The notes: generated from the letters alone by a model not told the origin. Shown: positions 12,553 to 25,287, numbered from the stretch's first letter. The stretch is DNA of 64,000 nt from Carnegiea gigantea (GCA_029747015.1 JAKOGI010001566.1:113501-177500), one strand, 5' to 3'. Made by a program: numbers and translations.

Positions 12553-15500
12553 AGTAACACAAAAGGATAACAACCATTCAAAAAAAAAAAACCACTAAAC
12601 TAAGTAACTTTCATACATTGTAGTTCTTTGGTATGATAAATCATGATAACACAAATCTTACTTGATCTCAGCGCATCAGCTGCACCATTTTCTTCTATTT
12701 CAAAATATTATGTTTGAAAATTTCATTTTATGTGAAACAAAAGTTTTATCAATTAAAAGTTAAGCGACTATTGAATAAATTATGTGACAATGCCTATTTA
12801 AGTTAAATTTAAAATATCTTAATATGTAACGTCCTCCAATTCTTTAGCAACTACAAATAAGTCATTACATACTAAAAGTAAAAAAAAAAAAAAAATGATG
12901 TATTGGGTTATCACGTCAACACATCGCAAAGACAAGTAAGATCTAAATGAAGCTAACAAAAATAATATCTAGTTTCAAGATACTAAACTTCATAACTTGA
13001 ACACAAGTAAATTATTAAACTAAAAGCCATTGTTATAAACTGAGCATTTATTTATTGAGATATGAAGAAATCATAAAATAAAGGATTATAGATCTAATAT
13101 GATGCATATTCCTACTTTCTTTGTGTTGACCTCAAGTTGTGTCATCAGAATACAGGCTAAGTGCATATTTGCACATATTAGCAATGGAACCTAGTTTGCT
13201 GAGGGCAAAAAACAAAATGTTTGATTTCCTAATGGTTCAGCCCACATAAAAATATCTCCTTTTGTTAAAAAATTATTTTAGCTTTTTAAGTCCAACAATG
13301 TCTTGATTTTATTTTATTTAATTTTAAAAAAAGAAAAAAAGAAAAGCTTGAGTTTTGAGCAATTTCACAAGCACAAGATTCGATCCCATGTCCTTACGCA
13401 TGAGGGATTGAGAGCGTGACAATGGGGAACTGATCTAGGAAAGAGACACACAAGAATTCAGTATTAATTCACCAATTTAATGTCATGATTCTGCTAGGAG
13501 CTTAGTGATACTGTAAAATAGGGAATTGATCATGGGAAGAGACACACAACAGCAAAAGCAAACCATTCCCTGGATCTAATCATCTCTCTGCCTTCTCTCT
13601 CACATAACCTAGTCATATTTGAGGTTCGGTTCTTGGAGCGTAGTTTCTTAGTGACTCTAGTAGCCACCAAAACCGTGGGTAGCAATCAAATAGACGAGAT
13701 CTGGGTTTAGCTTCCGTAGGTAACCCCTAATGCCTACATCCTACAAATTTGGCATACTTTTTCTTTTTCTTTAATCAATTGCCTTATGCAGTGTGCCTAA
13801 TTAGCTCGGAAACTGAACTAATCCTAATTAATCATCTTGGTCAATTCATTTTTGATTGATTGTTTTATTTAATTACAAAATTGTTTTTATTTTACGTTAT
13901 TGTTATAACTCCTTTACTTAGTACTCTATCATATCTAAATAGGGGTCGTTGTTCACATAAAAGCACTATTTTAGCACTTGCACATTAAAGAGACGATGCT
14001 TCTTTCTATCATTTTTGCCACTCTTTCCCCACTCTTTCAATAATTTTATAAAAATTTATGTAATTGCCAAAATCACGAGAAAAAATTGCTTTGGACAATA
14101 GTTTGCATCCTCCTGTAACCCATCTAGTAGCTCAAAAGGAATCCAAGCATCACCTTACTATAACTCAAAGACGTATGCCTTTAGGGCCTTTAAACAAAAA
14201 ACCGACCGGCTTACTTTATTGCATTTTATCATTTGTATTTCTTTGCAATTATATTTTTGTATGATCCCTCTTTATTCCTTGGTTGATTATGTACTTCTTA
14301 TTATATAAAAATTATGTCAATAGGCAAACGGTCACTAGCTTTACCATTATAATTTTGACTTCACTATAAAATGGCTTGTTTAGTAAGTAGCCACCAAAAT
14401 CATACATGATGATTTATCTTGCTAGTAAAAGAGTAAAATTAAATGAAATAGGTTTTTCATAGAACTCCAAATTAATGTGTTTAATCTCCCTCATTCCTAA
14501 TAGAAGTAGCCATGAGGAGTGATTCAATGATGACTTGTGCCACTCATTGAATTGTACCCACATACTTGAACTTGACCCTGATACCATGCTGTGCAACCAT
14601 GGAATCATCATAATCCCTAATTAGGACTTAGGTTGTTATAATTCTATTAAAAAAATATCATTCTTCTAGTAATTCAAATCCAAAGTACATGAATTGTTAC
14701 TTTTGGTTGAAATGGATTGATTAAAAGGAAAAGGTCTTGTATAAAGCTATACAGTTTGTGCATTTTTCAAAAAATGCATTGGTGACTCCTTGTATGAGCT
14801 CAAACCCACTCTAAACCTTCACTAAAAGAGAACATTACCTGAAGGACCGATGCACATAAATTAAAGTGGCATCTAAGGGCCTTATAAAGCTACTGACCTA
14901 TTTCAAGAGAACCGACCCATTGATCAACCTGGTGATGAAAGCAGGTCAATAGTTCATTCAGTTGGACTGACAAAATTAGCGCCAGTTAACTCGATTGATT
15001 GTTGAACCAGATTAAGCCAGCTAGACCATTTGATCCCTCAATAATTTTACTATCCATTTTCTTATATTTAAGGTGAAATTCTTTAGAAGTACAATAAAAT
15101 GAGATCAAATGACACATAATATTCATCTTTATGGGGAATACTGATATACACTTATTATTAATTAAGTTGGTGTGAAGGGCAGGGAAAATGCCCAGCCGAA
15201 CTAAGTATTTGATTTCTCTTCAGCCAGCAAAAATTAAACTTGCCCTGACCCAAAAAAAAAAAAAATAGCAAAGATTACCAGCAGGTGTTCATTTAAATTT
15301 AATATTATCTAAATATGTTATTTTTACAAGGTGGTGTTATTTTTAGGAGACAAAGTCATTAGAGGAAGGCATTCATGTGGCAGAGAAGGGACAGGTTGGT
15401 TTGGAAAAATATGGCAATGCCCCTTGTCTACCTGAGTAAGAAGTCTAAAGGTTTGACTTTTTTTAACCAAAAAAGGCCTCATATTTTCAAAAAAAAAGGG

Positions 15501-15922
15501 GGAGGGCCTTTTGAGGATAAAGAAATGGGGGAAAGGGTGAGTGTGGACTTGGTTTTTGATAAAGTTGTAGAAGGGAAGACAATTGCTGTAGACGAAGCCG
15601 TAAAGATGGGTTACAGAATTACAGTGGTGAGGAAGTTCACGGATCGCATGTAACTGGAAGAGGAAGTACAGACATTGTGTAACAGCAACTTCAACTTGCT
15701 AAAGAGAGAATGTGTGTTTTGAAATCTGAAATAGGGGTAAGTGTGTTGTCATCCTGAAGTTCTATGCTGTGGGAATGAATTACAAGATCGATTGTTTTGT
15801 AGGGCATTTTAGAACCTACAATTATGGTGAATTGGGGGAGGATGGCTGAGTGTTTGCGTATGTTATGAAAGATAGTATTTTGGTTTGGTAGTTATTGTGG
15901 AGTTGGATGGAAGTGAGTCTAG
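12553..15922. other. Intergenic, no supported gene
   Basis: AT-rich DNA with A-runs near 12576, 12880 and 15250. A 30-base word beginning GGGAANTGATC..GGGAAGAGACACACAA occurs twice (about 13424 and 13522), so a short diverged repeat is present. A 92-residue open frame at 15375-15653 has no family I recognise. Nothing else stands out. Confidence 0.45.
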
Positions 15923-16545
15923 CACTATAAGAAAGCGCCCAGTTAGAGACCGAAAAACTTCGGTCTCTAACTGAGGCAAGCCGGTCTCTAAATAATTTTA
16001 GAGACCAAACAGAGACCGAAAAGCGCATAGTGGTGTCTAATTGAGACCAAATATGGCCGGTCTCTAATTGAGACCAGGTTACTGGTCTCTGACTGAGACC
16101 AAGCAAATTCGGTCTCCATCTGAGACCAAAAATAAGCCGGTCTCTAATTGAGACCAAATATTCTGGTCTCAATTAGAGACCAGCCACGTCGGTCTCTAAC
16201 AGAGACGAAGTTGGCTGGTCTCGAATTGACACCAAGTTCCGTGGTCTCCCTTAGAGACCAAAATTTGATGGTCTCTAATTGATACCAAAACTGTTGGTCT
16301 CAATTGGAGACCAATAAATTTGGTCTCAATTGGAGACCAATATATTTGGTCTCAATCTGAGACCAAACATATTGCCCCGGTCTCCACTGGAGACCGGTTA
16401 TCGGTCTCAATTGGAGACCGATTTTCATGTTGGTCTCCAACACAGGCTGAGGTTCCTGCTAGCCTGCGTTGGAGACCAAACTTGCATTTCGGTCTCTAAC
16501 AGAGACCAGAATATCAATTTCGGTCTCCAACCTGGGCATATTATT
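15923..16545. repeat. CACTA left terminal inverted repeat and GGTCTC subterminal repeats
   Basis: After the CACTATAAGAAA terminus the hexamer GGTCTC or its complement occurs about thirty times, spaced roughly 10-25 bases. It often occurs as short palindromic pairs such as GGTCTCaattgGAGACC. In CACTA elements such arrays are where the TNPA/TNPD-type proteins bind. The array stops near 16530, shortly before the 3' end of the Transposase_24 gene. Confidence 0.85.
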
Positions 16546-16760
16546 TACTATATACATACCATGTAGTTGAGCATCTCTAAATTAAATCGAGATTACACAA
16601 ATAGCACCAAAATATCCAGAATTTCGCATTCCACGAACACAACAATTACAGAGTTCCATCGGTCACGTGCATGAAATTACAATGTGACAGAGTACGACGC
16701 TGCCTACATCTACACATAGCCGAATTTACAATTAACATGAACATCTACACATACCTACAT

Positions 16761-18597
16761 CTACGACGATGCCTGAGAGTTGTCGGCACGGGTGGGGTGG
16801 CCAAGCAGTGCTGAAAAGCTATCAAACCGAGCATTAAGCTCCAGCAGCCCAATCCGTTGCACATCCATCTCCTTCCTGGTAGCTTCCAACTCCGCCCTAG
16901 TACTACTCAACTCCTCCCTAGTACTACTCAACTCCTCCCTAGTACTCCTCAGCTCCTCCTCTGTCGAATGAAGTCGAGCTTGAGTCGTTTGCAGCTCATT
17001 CTGTGTCATTTGCAACTGATCTTGGAGCTGGGTTACTATGGGAGAAGAATATGCGGAGGAAGTGCTGCCGCCACTACGCCTACACGCGATCGGTCTCTCA
17101 AACATGGCTGCACCCTCTCTTCCAAGTCCGTATATGGAGCCCTTGTCACTCCAGCCTCCACTTGCCTTGAAGAACAGGTGATCATCTACTGCAGAACCGA
17201 CTTGCACATCAGTTCCCACTTTCAGCTGCTCATATTTGTCCTGTATCGTTTCAAACAAATCAGGAAGGCAAACAAGTTACATATGCGTACATTTCAGACA
17301 TCTACGTAGTGAACGAAGCTTTAATGTAATACTTATATACACACTCTGAGCGTACTTATCGCACCAAATGCGGTGACCGCTCTCGTCAACCTTGGAATGA
17401 GTGGTGACAAATAACTCAGCAGCCAAAGGTCTTCTTCCCAGTTGCTTCGCCTGTCACATACACATATTTATTTCCACATGGGCAACTTTTCAAAGTGAAT
17501 ATAATATATTTCACTACAGCATGTAACTGTTTCATACCAGTCTCTGAGCCCACATTGTTGTAGATATAGACCCCTGATTGTGCCCAATCTTTACCTTCGG
17601 CCCCTCTACCTTGTTCTTTCTGTTTCTCTCCGATCGCCTCTTGAAATCCTCATCTGTGTCCCTCTTGGTCTTCATTGCAGTGCGAATACCATCAGTCATC
17701 CAATGAATGATCTTCTCTGGAGGGTCCTTGGAGGTCTTGTGCACTATATCCTTCAGTCTGACCCGTACCTTCTGCTGCCATTCCCTTCTCACTAAGTCCT
17801 CATGCTCAGGATCCCATGTGAATCGTTCCTGTACATGCAAGTCACAATAATGAATTAGTAACATACATGTTTATATACGTGTGTATACGTGTACAGGTAT
17901 GTCCATATGCGGGTGTATGTATATGTATACACATGCGTACACATACATATATATATACCTCGAAAGAAACGGACAGAGTTCCGCCTGAAAATTGACCATT
18001 TCCCTGGCTAAAAGCCACACATTAACTCCCTGCCATAAATAAAATAACAACACACAATCCCACGCTCAACGGGCCACACGCCCGGAGTACACCAATTACA
18101 CATTTCAACGGATCACACATCCGGATTATTGGGGGTTTACATTACACAAAATCGGGCATCACAATCTCATTATACATTTATACGTATATGTACGAACATA
18201 AATACGCATACTCAAAAGGGGGAAACAAAACCAGTTTACATATATTGCAAAGTGTACCATCCTTACCTTAAAACAATTCCACCAAAACCGCTTGTGATCC
18301 GCAGGGGCGTCCCGCCAACACGTGAAAGCATCCTTGTAGTATGTACGAATGGTCTCGGAGATGGCTCGTGCGACATCTCGATCACCAAACCTGCGATACA
18401 ACAGTGCCCACAAATTGAAGGAAATCGTATGACGTATCGGACTTACGAATTGTGAAAGTTACTGACGCTTACCACTTGTCCGTGTTAGGCACAAGGTGGA
18501 CCTGTGTGAATGTAGCGCTACCGCCCTCTATCGGGAACTCCGGAGGCTGCGTCCCCTGGGAGTCGTACTGGGTAATGGCTCCGCTCGCCCCGTCCAT
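16761..18597 (-). CDS. CACTA-encoded Transposase_24 (Ptta/En/Spm) protein, five exons, intact
   Basis: I read five exons: 18597-18473, 18390-18267, 17828-17538, 17450-17343 and 17240-16761. All have GT/AG borders and compatible phases, and they join to 1128 nt, a 375-residue protein with no internal stop. Landmarks are MDGASGAITQYDS at the start, the acidic/Trp block AFTCWRDAPADHKRFWW, WDPEHEDLVRREWQQK, RRSERNRKNK and GSISTTMWAQRL, then PLAAELFVTTHSK. All are typical of plant Transposase_24 proteins. The C-terminus is a coiled coil with near-perfect heptads (STREELS repeated). The family accompanies TNP2 in CACTA elements and is thought to help it bind the ends. The ATG at 18597 is chosen because an in-frame stop lies just upstream. 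Confidence 0.75.
16900..16962 (-). repeat. 21 bp tandem repeat encoding a coiled-coil heptad
   Basis: Three nearly identical 21 bp units (TAGTACTACTCAACTCCTCCC on the plus strand) lie inside the last exon of the Transposase_24 gene. Each encodes one heptad of the Ser-Thr-Arg-Glu-Glu-Leu-Ser type, so unit number changes coiled-coil length without breaking the frame. Confidence 0.85.
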
Positions 18598-18912
18598 GCT
18601 GACCTACTCCTACACCATGTCATGGAAATCAATCAGAGAAGTGCATGCATGCATGTAAGTACGAAAAATGTATGCCAAACAACACTAAATAGTATAACAT
18701 TAGCAATGTACGATATTGCATTCTGAGGCTGACAACATGCATGAATACAGTACGGGAGCAACTAAAACGCAACCTGGTGTGAATGCAGGTTCCATACTAA
18801 ACATCACATATAGTAGCACATGTTGACTATACAGTTTAAACACATTTGACGTACGTAACACAAGGTCCATGTTACGAAGACGCAAACTGCGGCTTCGTCA
18901 CATCGAATTGCT

Positions 18913-19302
18913 CTACTTGAACATTGACTCGGTGAAGTCACCCCCATCATCGTCGTCGACGGTATCGTCGTCTTCATCCAGTAACCCGTCAAGCGATGCA
19001 ACTTCAGAGCCATCGTCGACGCCCTTAACCTCCTCATCCTCATCAGTGTCATTCGTTTCATTCTCCGCTTCTTCTTCGATGCCAACATCTTCGTGCACAT
19101 CAACATCTGCTACATTAGGCGGGTTGGCTAAATCATCCACTTGGAATGGTGCATCCTCTTCGGGGGCATCAACTATAGGTCTCGCTTTCATTCTGACCAC
19201 TGCCCACCAATCCTTTTTAGTGTTGTCCTTCATAGGATAAGGCACGAAGCACACTTGGGTGACCTGACTGGCAAGGACGAATGGATTGTACTTGGGATAT
19301 GC
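18913..19302 (-). pseudogene. C-terminal remnant of CACTA TNP2 transposase (DUF4216 region and acidic tail)
   Basis: The minus strand reads PKYNPFVLASQVTQVCFVPY, then KKDWWAVVRMKAR. This is the end of the DUF4216 domain that closes plant TNP2-type transposases. A long Asp/Glu-rich tail follows and ends in a natural stop at 18913-18915. The reading starts abruptly at 19302, where a stop and the TA/TG microsatellite begin. The catalytic DDE domain and zinc region are not found anywhere in the element. The gap to the next gene (about 316 bp) fits the compact CACTA gene order. Confidence 0.7.
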
Positions 19303-19430
19303 CTATGTATATATATCTATGTATATATGCTTATATATGTGTATATATGTGTATATGCATATGCATATGTGTATATACATATACATATGTATATACGTAC
19401 ACATGGGTGTGCATATATATATGTGTGTGC

Positions 19431-19498
<68 letters not shown>

Positions 19499-19834
19499 AC
19501 GTGATATATATATATATATGTATATGTACATATATATATATATATATGTGGTATATATATATATATGTATATAGTATATATATATATTGATATATTTATG
19601 TATATAATATATATATAGTGTTGTGTGTATATATATATATACATACGTATATATATATAGTGATGTGTGTGTTGTATATGTGTATATGTATACATATAGT
19701 ATATATATTATATGTATTATAGATATATAGTATATTAGTATAGTATATATATATTATGATATAATACATGTATATTTTATACATATATACTATATTATAT
19801 TATATATATGTATATTGTTATGTGTGTGTGTGTA

Positions 19835-19893
<59 letters not shown>

Positions 19894-19940
19894 ATATATG
19901 TAAACATATATATATGTATATATATTATGTGTGTGTGTGT
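19303..19940. repeat. Compound TA/TG/CA microsatellite inside the CACTA element
   Basis: About 640 bases of alternating purine-pyrimidine DNA: TATATGTGTATATGCATATG words, a CACACACACA block, several TGTGTGTGTG blocks and a TG run of more than 40 bases near 19845-19888. It starts exactly where the TNP2 reading frame ends. Open frames in it are repeat artefacts. Confidence 0.95.
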
Positions 19941-21714
19941 GGTCACCAAAATTATGTATTATATCTTTACTCTGGGTTTTTTGTTTATTATTATGAGCAG
20001 ATGGTACTGGTCATCAAATTATATAGTTCAGTGAGCTGTACAGTATTTTCAATAAGTGAAACATGTGTACAAAAACATATTTTAATAAACTGTAGAGTAT
20101 TCTAATGAGCCAAAATCCATCTTTACGATGTAACAATTAGAAATGATCTCTTTGCACTATCCGTTGACCAAAAACAAAAACTTTCTTGCACTAAATCCCT
20201 CATTTGGGCATGTAAAAGCACAAAAGATGAAGTTAATTAAAAAGACGACTCGAACGAATCACGAACCTAACTTGTCAACAGAAATCAATCTAACAGCAGG
20301 GTGACACTAAATTGCATCACGCATAGCGGAAAGGTCACAATTCAAGCCACTATTTACTCAACAAATAAAGATGGCTGTAATTCTGGAAGGAGCAGTACTA
20401 CATTAAAGTAAATACGTAGTGTCAAACATTCTGTTTTGCTAACCTTGTGGAAGCTGGTAGAATAAGTTTACATTAGATTCATTAGCTAGCAATATAATAG
20501 TCGTTGGGTATATTAGACATAAATTAGAGTAGGGTATTGTAGTTAAGTAGTGTACATTGGCTTACATAATGCTAACTACCGCCATGTATTTGCAGTCGAT
20601 GTAATGTTTTCAGAGTTCTGAAGGACAACAATTAAAAGGTTCGTAAATGTGATTGGTCGACATGCATATTTTGCGGAGTGGGGCATGTCAAGTTTCTATT
20701 TTCACATTCTTTTACCAACACTGTACGTACGTACGTAATTACTCACGTGAGTTCTTATTCAAACTTTCAAATTAGACCCCAATTATAAGGGACATGCGAC
20801 TTTGAACCCCCAAGGTTAGCAAGTATAAATGGTGGCTTTAAGAATTGAACACACATTGTTGAATCACAAAATGGATTATACCATGCTTTCAAAAGTACAT
20901 GCTTTTACTGACAGGTTGTTCATACGCAAGTATGACAAAATTGTTTTTCCACTATATCTAATTGCATGTGTAATCTATCGATCAAATAGGGTTTCTATTA
21001 GGTTCATGAAATAGTGTGTTAGACTTGTGAGGGTTCTACCTAGAATGAATTTGGGTTTTTGAGACTTCTTCTTTTGGGTTTTCGCTGTAATAGCATATTT
21101 CCCTCATTTTTCTTCCTTTCTCGCTCCTTTGACCACAAATCAGTGCGTCTTTCGTAATTCCCATTCTACTTTGGGTTGTGTAGCTGCTCCGCAGCGTGTG
21201 TTGTTGCTGTCATGGCTTCCTAAAATTGTCAATAGTTGAGGCCAAGTCTATGCAGTTCACCAATCACAAGTGAGACATTTTACCAAACACCTGGCGTGCA
21301 ATGCACTTTCAGTCACCAGGTGAAGCACTTCATAGGAATGGGAGGCAAAACAGGGCACTCCAATCCACCACACACGAAGCAACACAGAGGGAGGGGGAAT
21401 CAAACAAACGCACAAACCAACCCCAGAATCATGAAATCAGCAACTGAATTCGGAAGATGCTACACGAATTGGAGGAGAACAAACACAATGCGGCGTATAT
21501 CAGCTAAGGGGACAGAGATGGGAGCTATACCTTCGTCGATTGCCGGTGCGTCGAAGCAGCGAAGGCGACAGAGCAGGTTGAAGGCGGAACGAAGTGAGTG
21601 ACTGGAGGGAGGGAGATGGCGGACAGCAGAGAGGACGAAGAAGATAGCGCGAAGGTGGAGAAATGGTAGAGAGCGCGATTCAGAAATGGAGATTTGATCT
21701 GAATTTCTGACGAA
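19941..21714. other. CACTA interior, no gene recognised
   Basis: No TNP2 core, zinc-finger or other transposase motif could be found on either strand. The minus strand from about 21735 down is CT-rich, as expected for the 5' leader of a CACTA transcript. A (GTAC) run lies near 20724. The frames here look accidental. Confidence 0.45.
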
Positions 21715-22407
21715 GCTAGAGACCGAAAAACCCAAACGGTCTCTAAATCAAAGTCCGAAGCTCGTTTCGTCTCTACTGGAGACCGAAGTTGAATTTCGGT
21801 CTCCAAAACAGTGATGAACAGTTCACTGTTTTGGAGACCGAAGGTTCCATTGGTCTCTAATGGAGACCATCTTTTCCACTTGGTCTCTAAAGCTGAGGCT
21901 GAATAATACAAAAAACTTTACGTGGTTGGAGATCGAATATGTGATTGGTCTCAAATGGAGACCAAATCGAAATTTCAGTCTCTGAAATAATTGCATTTGG
22001 AAACCGAACCATTTGGTCTCCAAATTTATTTTGAGACCAATTAAAGGATTTCGGTCTCTGAAATGCCCAGATCCTTCTGGAATACTGAACCATTTTAGAG
22101 ACCAAAATCTACTTGGTCTCTAATTGAAACCGGGTTTAGTTTTCGGTCTCGAAATCTGAGACCGGCAACAATTTGGTCTCCAAAGATTTCAAATTTGAGA
22201 CCGATATTTGTGTTGGTCTCCAAAATCTGAGACCGAAACGTATTTTGGTCTCAAGTGGAGACCGCATGGTAATTTTCGGTCTCTAAATTGAAAGTAATTT
22301 GATACCACATATTTCGGTATCTGATTTCGGTCTCAAAACTCAATCGGAGACCGATTTTGATTTCGGTCTCCAAATTCCGGTCTCAATTGAACCGGAATCT
22401 TGTAGTG
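21715..22407. repeat. CACTA right subterminal GGTCTC repeats and terminal inverted repeat
   Basis: GGTCTC and GAGACC hexamers, many with one mismatch, are spread over about 690 bases up to the terminus TCTTGTAGTG at 22407. An internal palindrome near 21811-21841 joins AACAGTGATGAACAGTTCACTGTTTT. This is the 5' side of the element with respect to its genes. Confidence 0.8.
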
Positions 22408-23490
22408 TTTGGATCACTACGTGCACCAATAAGCACACTGGAAGAAGCATGTACTTTGGATCCGCAAACATACATGACTTCAAGAAATTCATGTAAAGAA
22501 AAACATTAATTAATCTGATGCCAATTCAACTTTAATTTGTATATTCAAACTTTGGAAAAAGTCATGCATTTGCTGCATCATTGAATAATTCATGTAAATG
22601 TGTGATTAGTAATTGATTTATGTAATTTGGGTGCAATTTCGGTATAAGTAGAGATGCACATTTACTTACAAGCCATCATATGTGTTTGCACTTCAGTTGT
22701 GAGGAAATAGGAGCTTGACTTTTTTCTGTTTCTTATTTCTTTGATGAAGAACAATAGAAGTGTAAAGTTACAAGCAAAGAAATAAAGATAAGTACGATTT
22801 TTGGATGTCAATAATGTGTACTATCAGATGTTAACACACCAATAGTTCATACTAAGAAATGGTGAGTCAAATATACTTTCACTTAGTGATCTGATGATGT
22901 TGGAGTTTATGTATCACACCCACATAATTGATAGTTGGACATGTGAAGAAAATATATCATCTACGTATAATAAATGAGCTAGCACATCATTTAATCTATT
23001 AGCCAAAGTGTCTAAAACTCATTATTTGTGCAAAGAAAATAAAAATCTCCAAAGATCGCGGCTGCAAGGATACAACAATATATTTATCATGTGTGAATAA
23101 TGATGTTGAGACAGGCTAAGGAAAATGTACTATTTACGTGTGATCAATAAGCTAGCTATTAATTATCAAATCACTAGTTCAAATTGTATTTAACTCTATG
23201 ATGGTATACACAAAACAAATACCCTCAAAACATAATGTACTGGATGACATTACTTAAATGTGTATTATTGGTATCCAGTACCCCAAAGTACCAGTTGTTA
23301 TATCGTTCAACCAATTCTACTAAAGTATTTGCACACTGAGGCTTCAATTCACTAAAAACATTGTATAGTTTACTAAAGTATGCCTATGTTCATCCGAATT
23401 TGGCTCACTAAAGATATTTTATAGCTCACTAACAGTTATATTATACACCTGGGTTATTGGCTCGCTAAACTATTATTGTTGTTGTTATTG
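22408..23490. other. Intergenic between two CACTA elements, no gene seen
   Basis: AT-rich DNA without a long frame or recognised repeat. Confidence 0.5.
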
Positions 23491-23522
23491 TAGGAGGAGG
23501 AGGAGGAGTTCTTTTTCTTCTT

Positions 23523-23553
<31 letters not shown>

Positions 23554-23694
23554 TTATTATTATTGTTATTATTATTATTATTATTATTACTACTACTACT
23601 ACTACTATTACTACTACTACCACCACGGCCACCACGACCACCAGCACTATTGTCGTTGTTGTTATCATCATCACCATCATTATCATCATCTATA
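23491..23694. repeat. Compound trinucleotide microsatellite
   Basis: Trinucleotide blocks follow one another without a break: AGG, then TTC (about 13 units), TTA/TTG, CTA, then CCA-type, GTT and ATC. Neighbouring blocks differ by one base of the unit, as if a single array had drifted through successive point changes and re-expansions. Confidence 0.95.
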
Positions 23695-23833
23695 GTGGTA
23701 TGTAGTAGTAAGTTTTACTTGAATAATTAGTGAGTACTGAGTAATAACAACCACTATAAACTTATCACAGTAAATTGTTTAAATTTAGTGAGCATTGTTA
23801 TTTTGTGCAGCGAGTATGAGAAGTACATTACAC

Positions 23834-25287
23834 CACTACAACAAATAGGTCCATTTGAGACCGAAAATTTTGGTCTCAAAAATATAAAACTCGATCTCTA
23901 TGTTAAATAATCTATCTGTATCGTAGAAATCTTTGAGGCTTGAGCTAGCTAGTGTTCTCTGCATTACTCTCTCTCTCTCTCTTACTGTGGGAATTCATTT
24001 GATTAGTTCATGGAATTTACTTGATTTTAAAAGACAGAAGATGGAAACAATACTATGGATTTGGAAATAGTACAGGTGTGGCATTGTTGGCAAGGTGAGA
24101 TTTAGATCCCAAAATGCCCATCAATCATAGCACAATAGGGACTGTGGAGAATTGATCACCAAAGTCAATCAATCAAATGAGTCCGGACAGAGAACAGTGG
24201 GCTTCTTAATTCTTTATGTGTCGCCTTTTAATGATTATTAACAAGGAAAAATCTGAATGGTTCTGCAAAGCAAGGGACAAAGGGACAGAATTCAAGACTA
24301 CTCCTCTGATCCATTTCTTCCCTCTTTTTCTGGAAATATTGGGTCTGGAAGTATTGGGTCCTGTGTTTTTTCTAAGTGAATTTTCTGGTATTGTCTTTGC
24401 AAACCAGATAGAGATAATGTCCATCTGCAATAGTGTTGGAATTCCATGTAAGATTGAATATCCCTGCTTTTCTTAGATAGATAGTTATAGTGCCACTTTA
24501 ATCCCTTCTGAATTAATCCATCTACAATGACCTCTTAGGCATTTCCACAAACACATGGTGTGCATAATCATTAAAATGCTTAGCAGGCAAGAATGCACAT
24601 TAAAATGCTTAGCAGGCAAGAAATCCCTCACCAACCAAGCAAATACCAAGCTGCAGTTAAGTATGAAGCGGAATAGGGGCAAAATCAACCAGCAAGTCAA
24701 CAAATTGACATAAACCGTCTTTAATAGTAGTCTCCATGAGTCTGCAGAGCGCGGTCTCCAAAGCCGGTCTCAATTAGAGTCTAGTCTTGATTTCGGTCTC
24801 TAATATTTGTCTCAAATTAATACAGGTCAGGCCAGTTTCTGAAATCGGTCTCCAAAATTAATTAGAGACCGGAAATTTTAGTCTCTAAGTGAAACCCCTT
24901 CTAAAAGTTTGGTCTAAAAAATCCGAGACTGAAATTTATTTTGGTCTTTAATGGAAACCGTGGCAGGAGTTTGGTCTCTAAATCTGAGACCAAAAATCTC
25001 TTCGGTCTCTAATGAAAATCAATTTTGGAGTTTGGTATCTAAATTTGAGAACAAAATTTTTTTGATGGTCTCTAATTGAACCCAAAATTACATTTGGTCT
25101 CCACAATGTAAGACCGAAAATTGTGTTGGCCTCAAGTGGAGACCGCATACTGATTTCGGTCTCTGAATTGATTTCAATTTGACATCAGCATTTTCGGTCT
25201 CTGAATTCGATCTTCAAATTTAATTAGAAACTATTTTATTTTTTGGTCTCTATTTTTCGGTCTCTATTTACACGGATTGTTGTAGTG
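23834..25287. mobile_element. Small non-autonomous CACTA element
   Basis: The left terminus CACTACAACAAATAGG (23834) is an inverted match to the right terminus ATTGTTGTAGTG, which ends at 25287. One GGTCTC pair lies inside the left end. More than twenty intact or mutated copies lie inside the right end (24750-25262). The 0.8 kb between shows no transposase motif. The subterminal motif is the same as in the 15923-22407 element, so proteins of that family could have mobilised it. The flanking triplets (CAC and AAA) do not match. Confidence 0.7.
24569..24623. repeat. 29 bp tandem duplication
   Basis: The unit CATTAAAATGCTTAGCAGGC plus nine more bases is repeated back to back inside the small CACTA element. 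The two units are identical over the 24-25 bases that can be compared. Confidence 0.9.

Larger units (their letters stand above)
15923..22407 (-). mobile_element. CACTA (En/Spm) transposon, internally deleted
   Basis: The left end is CACTATAAGAAAGCGCCC at 15923. The right end, at 22407, reads CACTACAAGATTCCGG on the opposite strand, so about 11 of the first 13 bases agree. Both ends carry dense GGTCTC/GAGACC subterminal repeats, the kind of site bound by CACTA-encoded proteins. Two transposon genes inside run on the minus strand in the usual order: the C-terminal end of TNP2, then a Transposase_24 gene. The TNP2 catalytic core is missing and a microsatellite sits at the break. The flanking 3 bp (TAG and TTT) do not match, so the ends may come from a rearranged copy. 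Confidence 0.75.

Noticed and set aside
13330..13440. Possible SINE from a box B-like GGGATCGAATC on the minus strand
   Set aside because: No box A at the proper distance and no tail were found.
15375..15653. 92-residue plus-strand frame starting MWQRRDRLVWKN
   Set aside because: The first words recall the end of plant LINE proteins, but no further block fits and no family is recognised. I do not support it as a gene.
21236..21735. Overlapping frames on both strands near the right end of the CACTA element
   Set aside because: They are compositionally biased, overlap one another and contain no transposase motif. Leader sequence is more likely.
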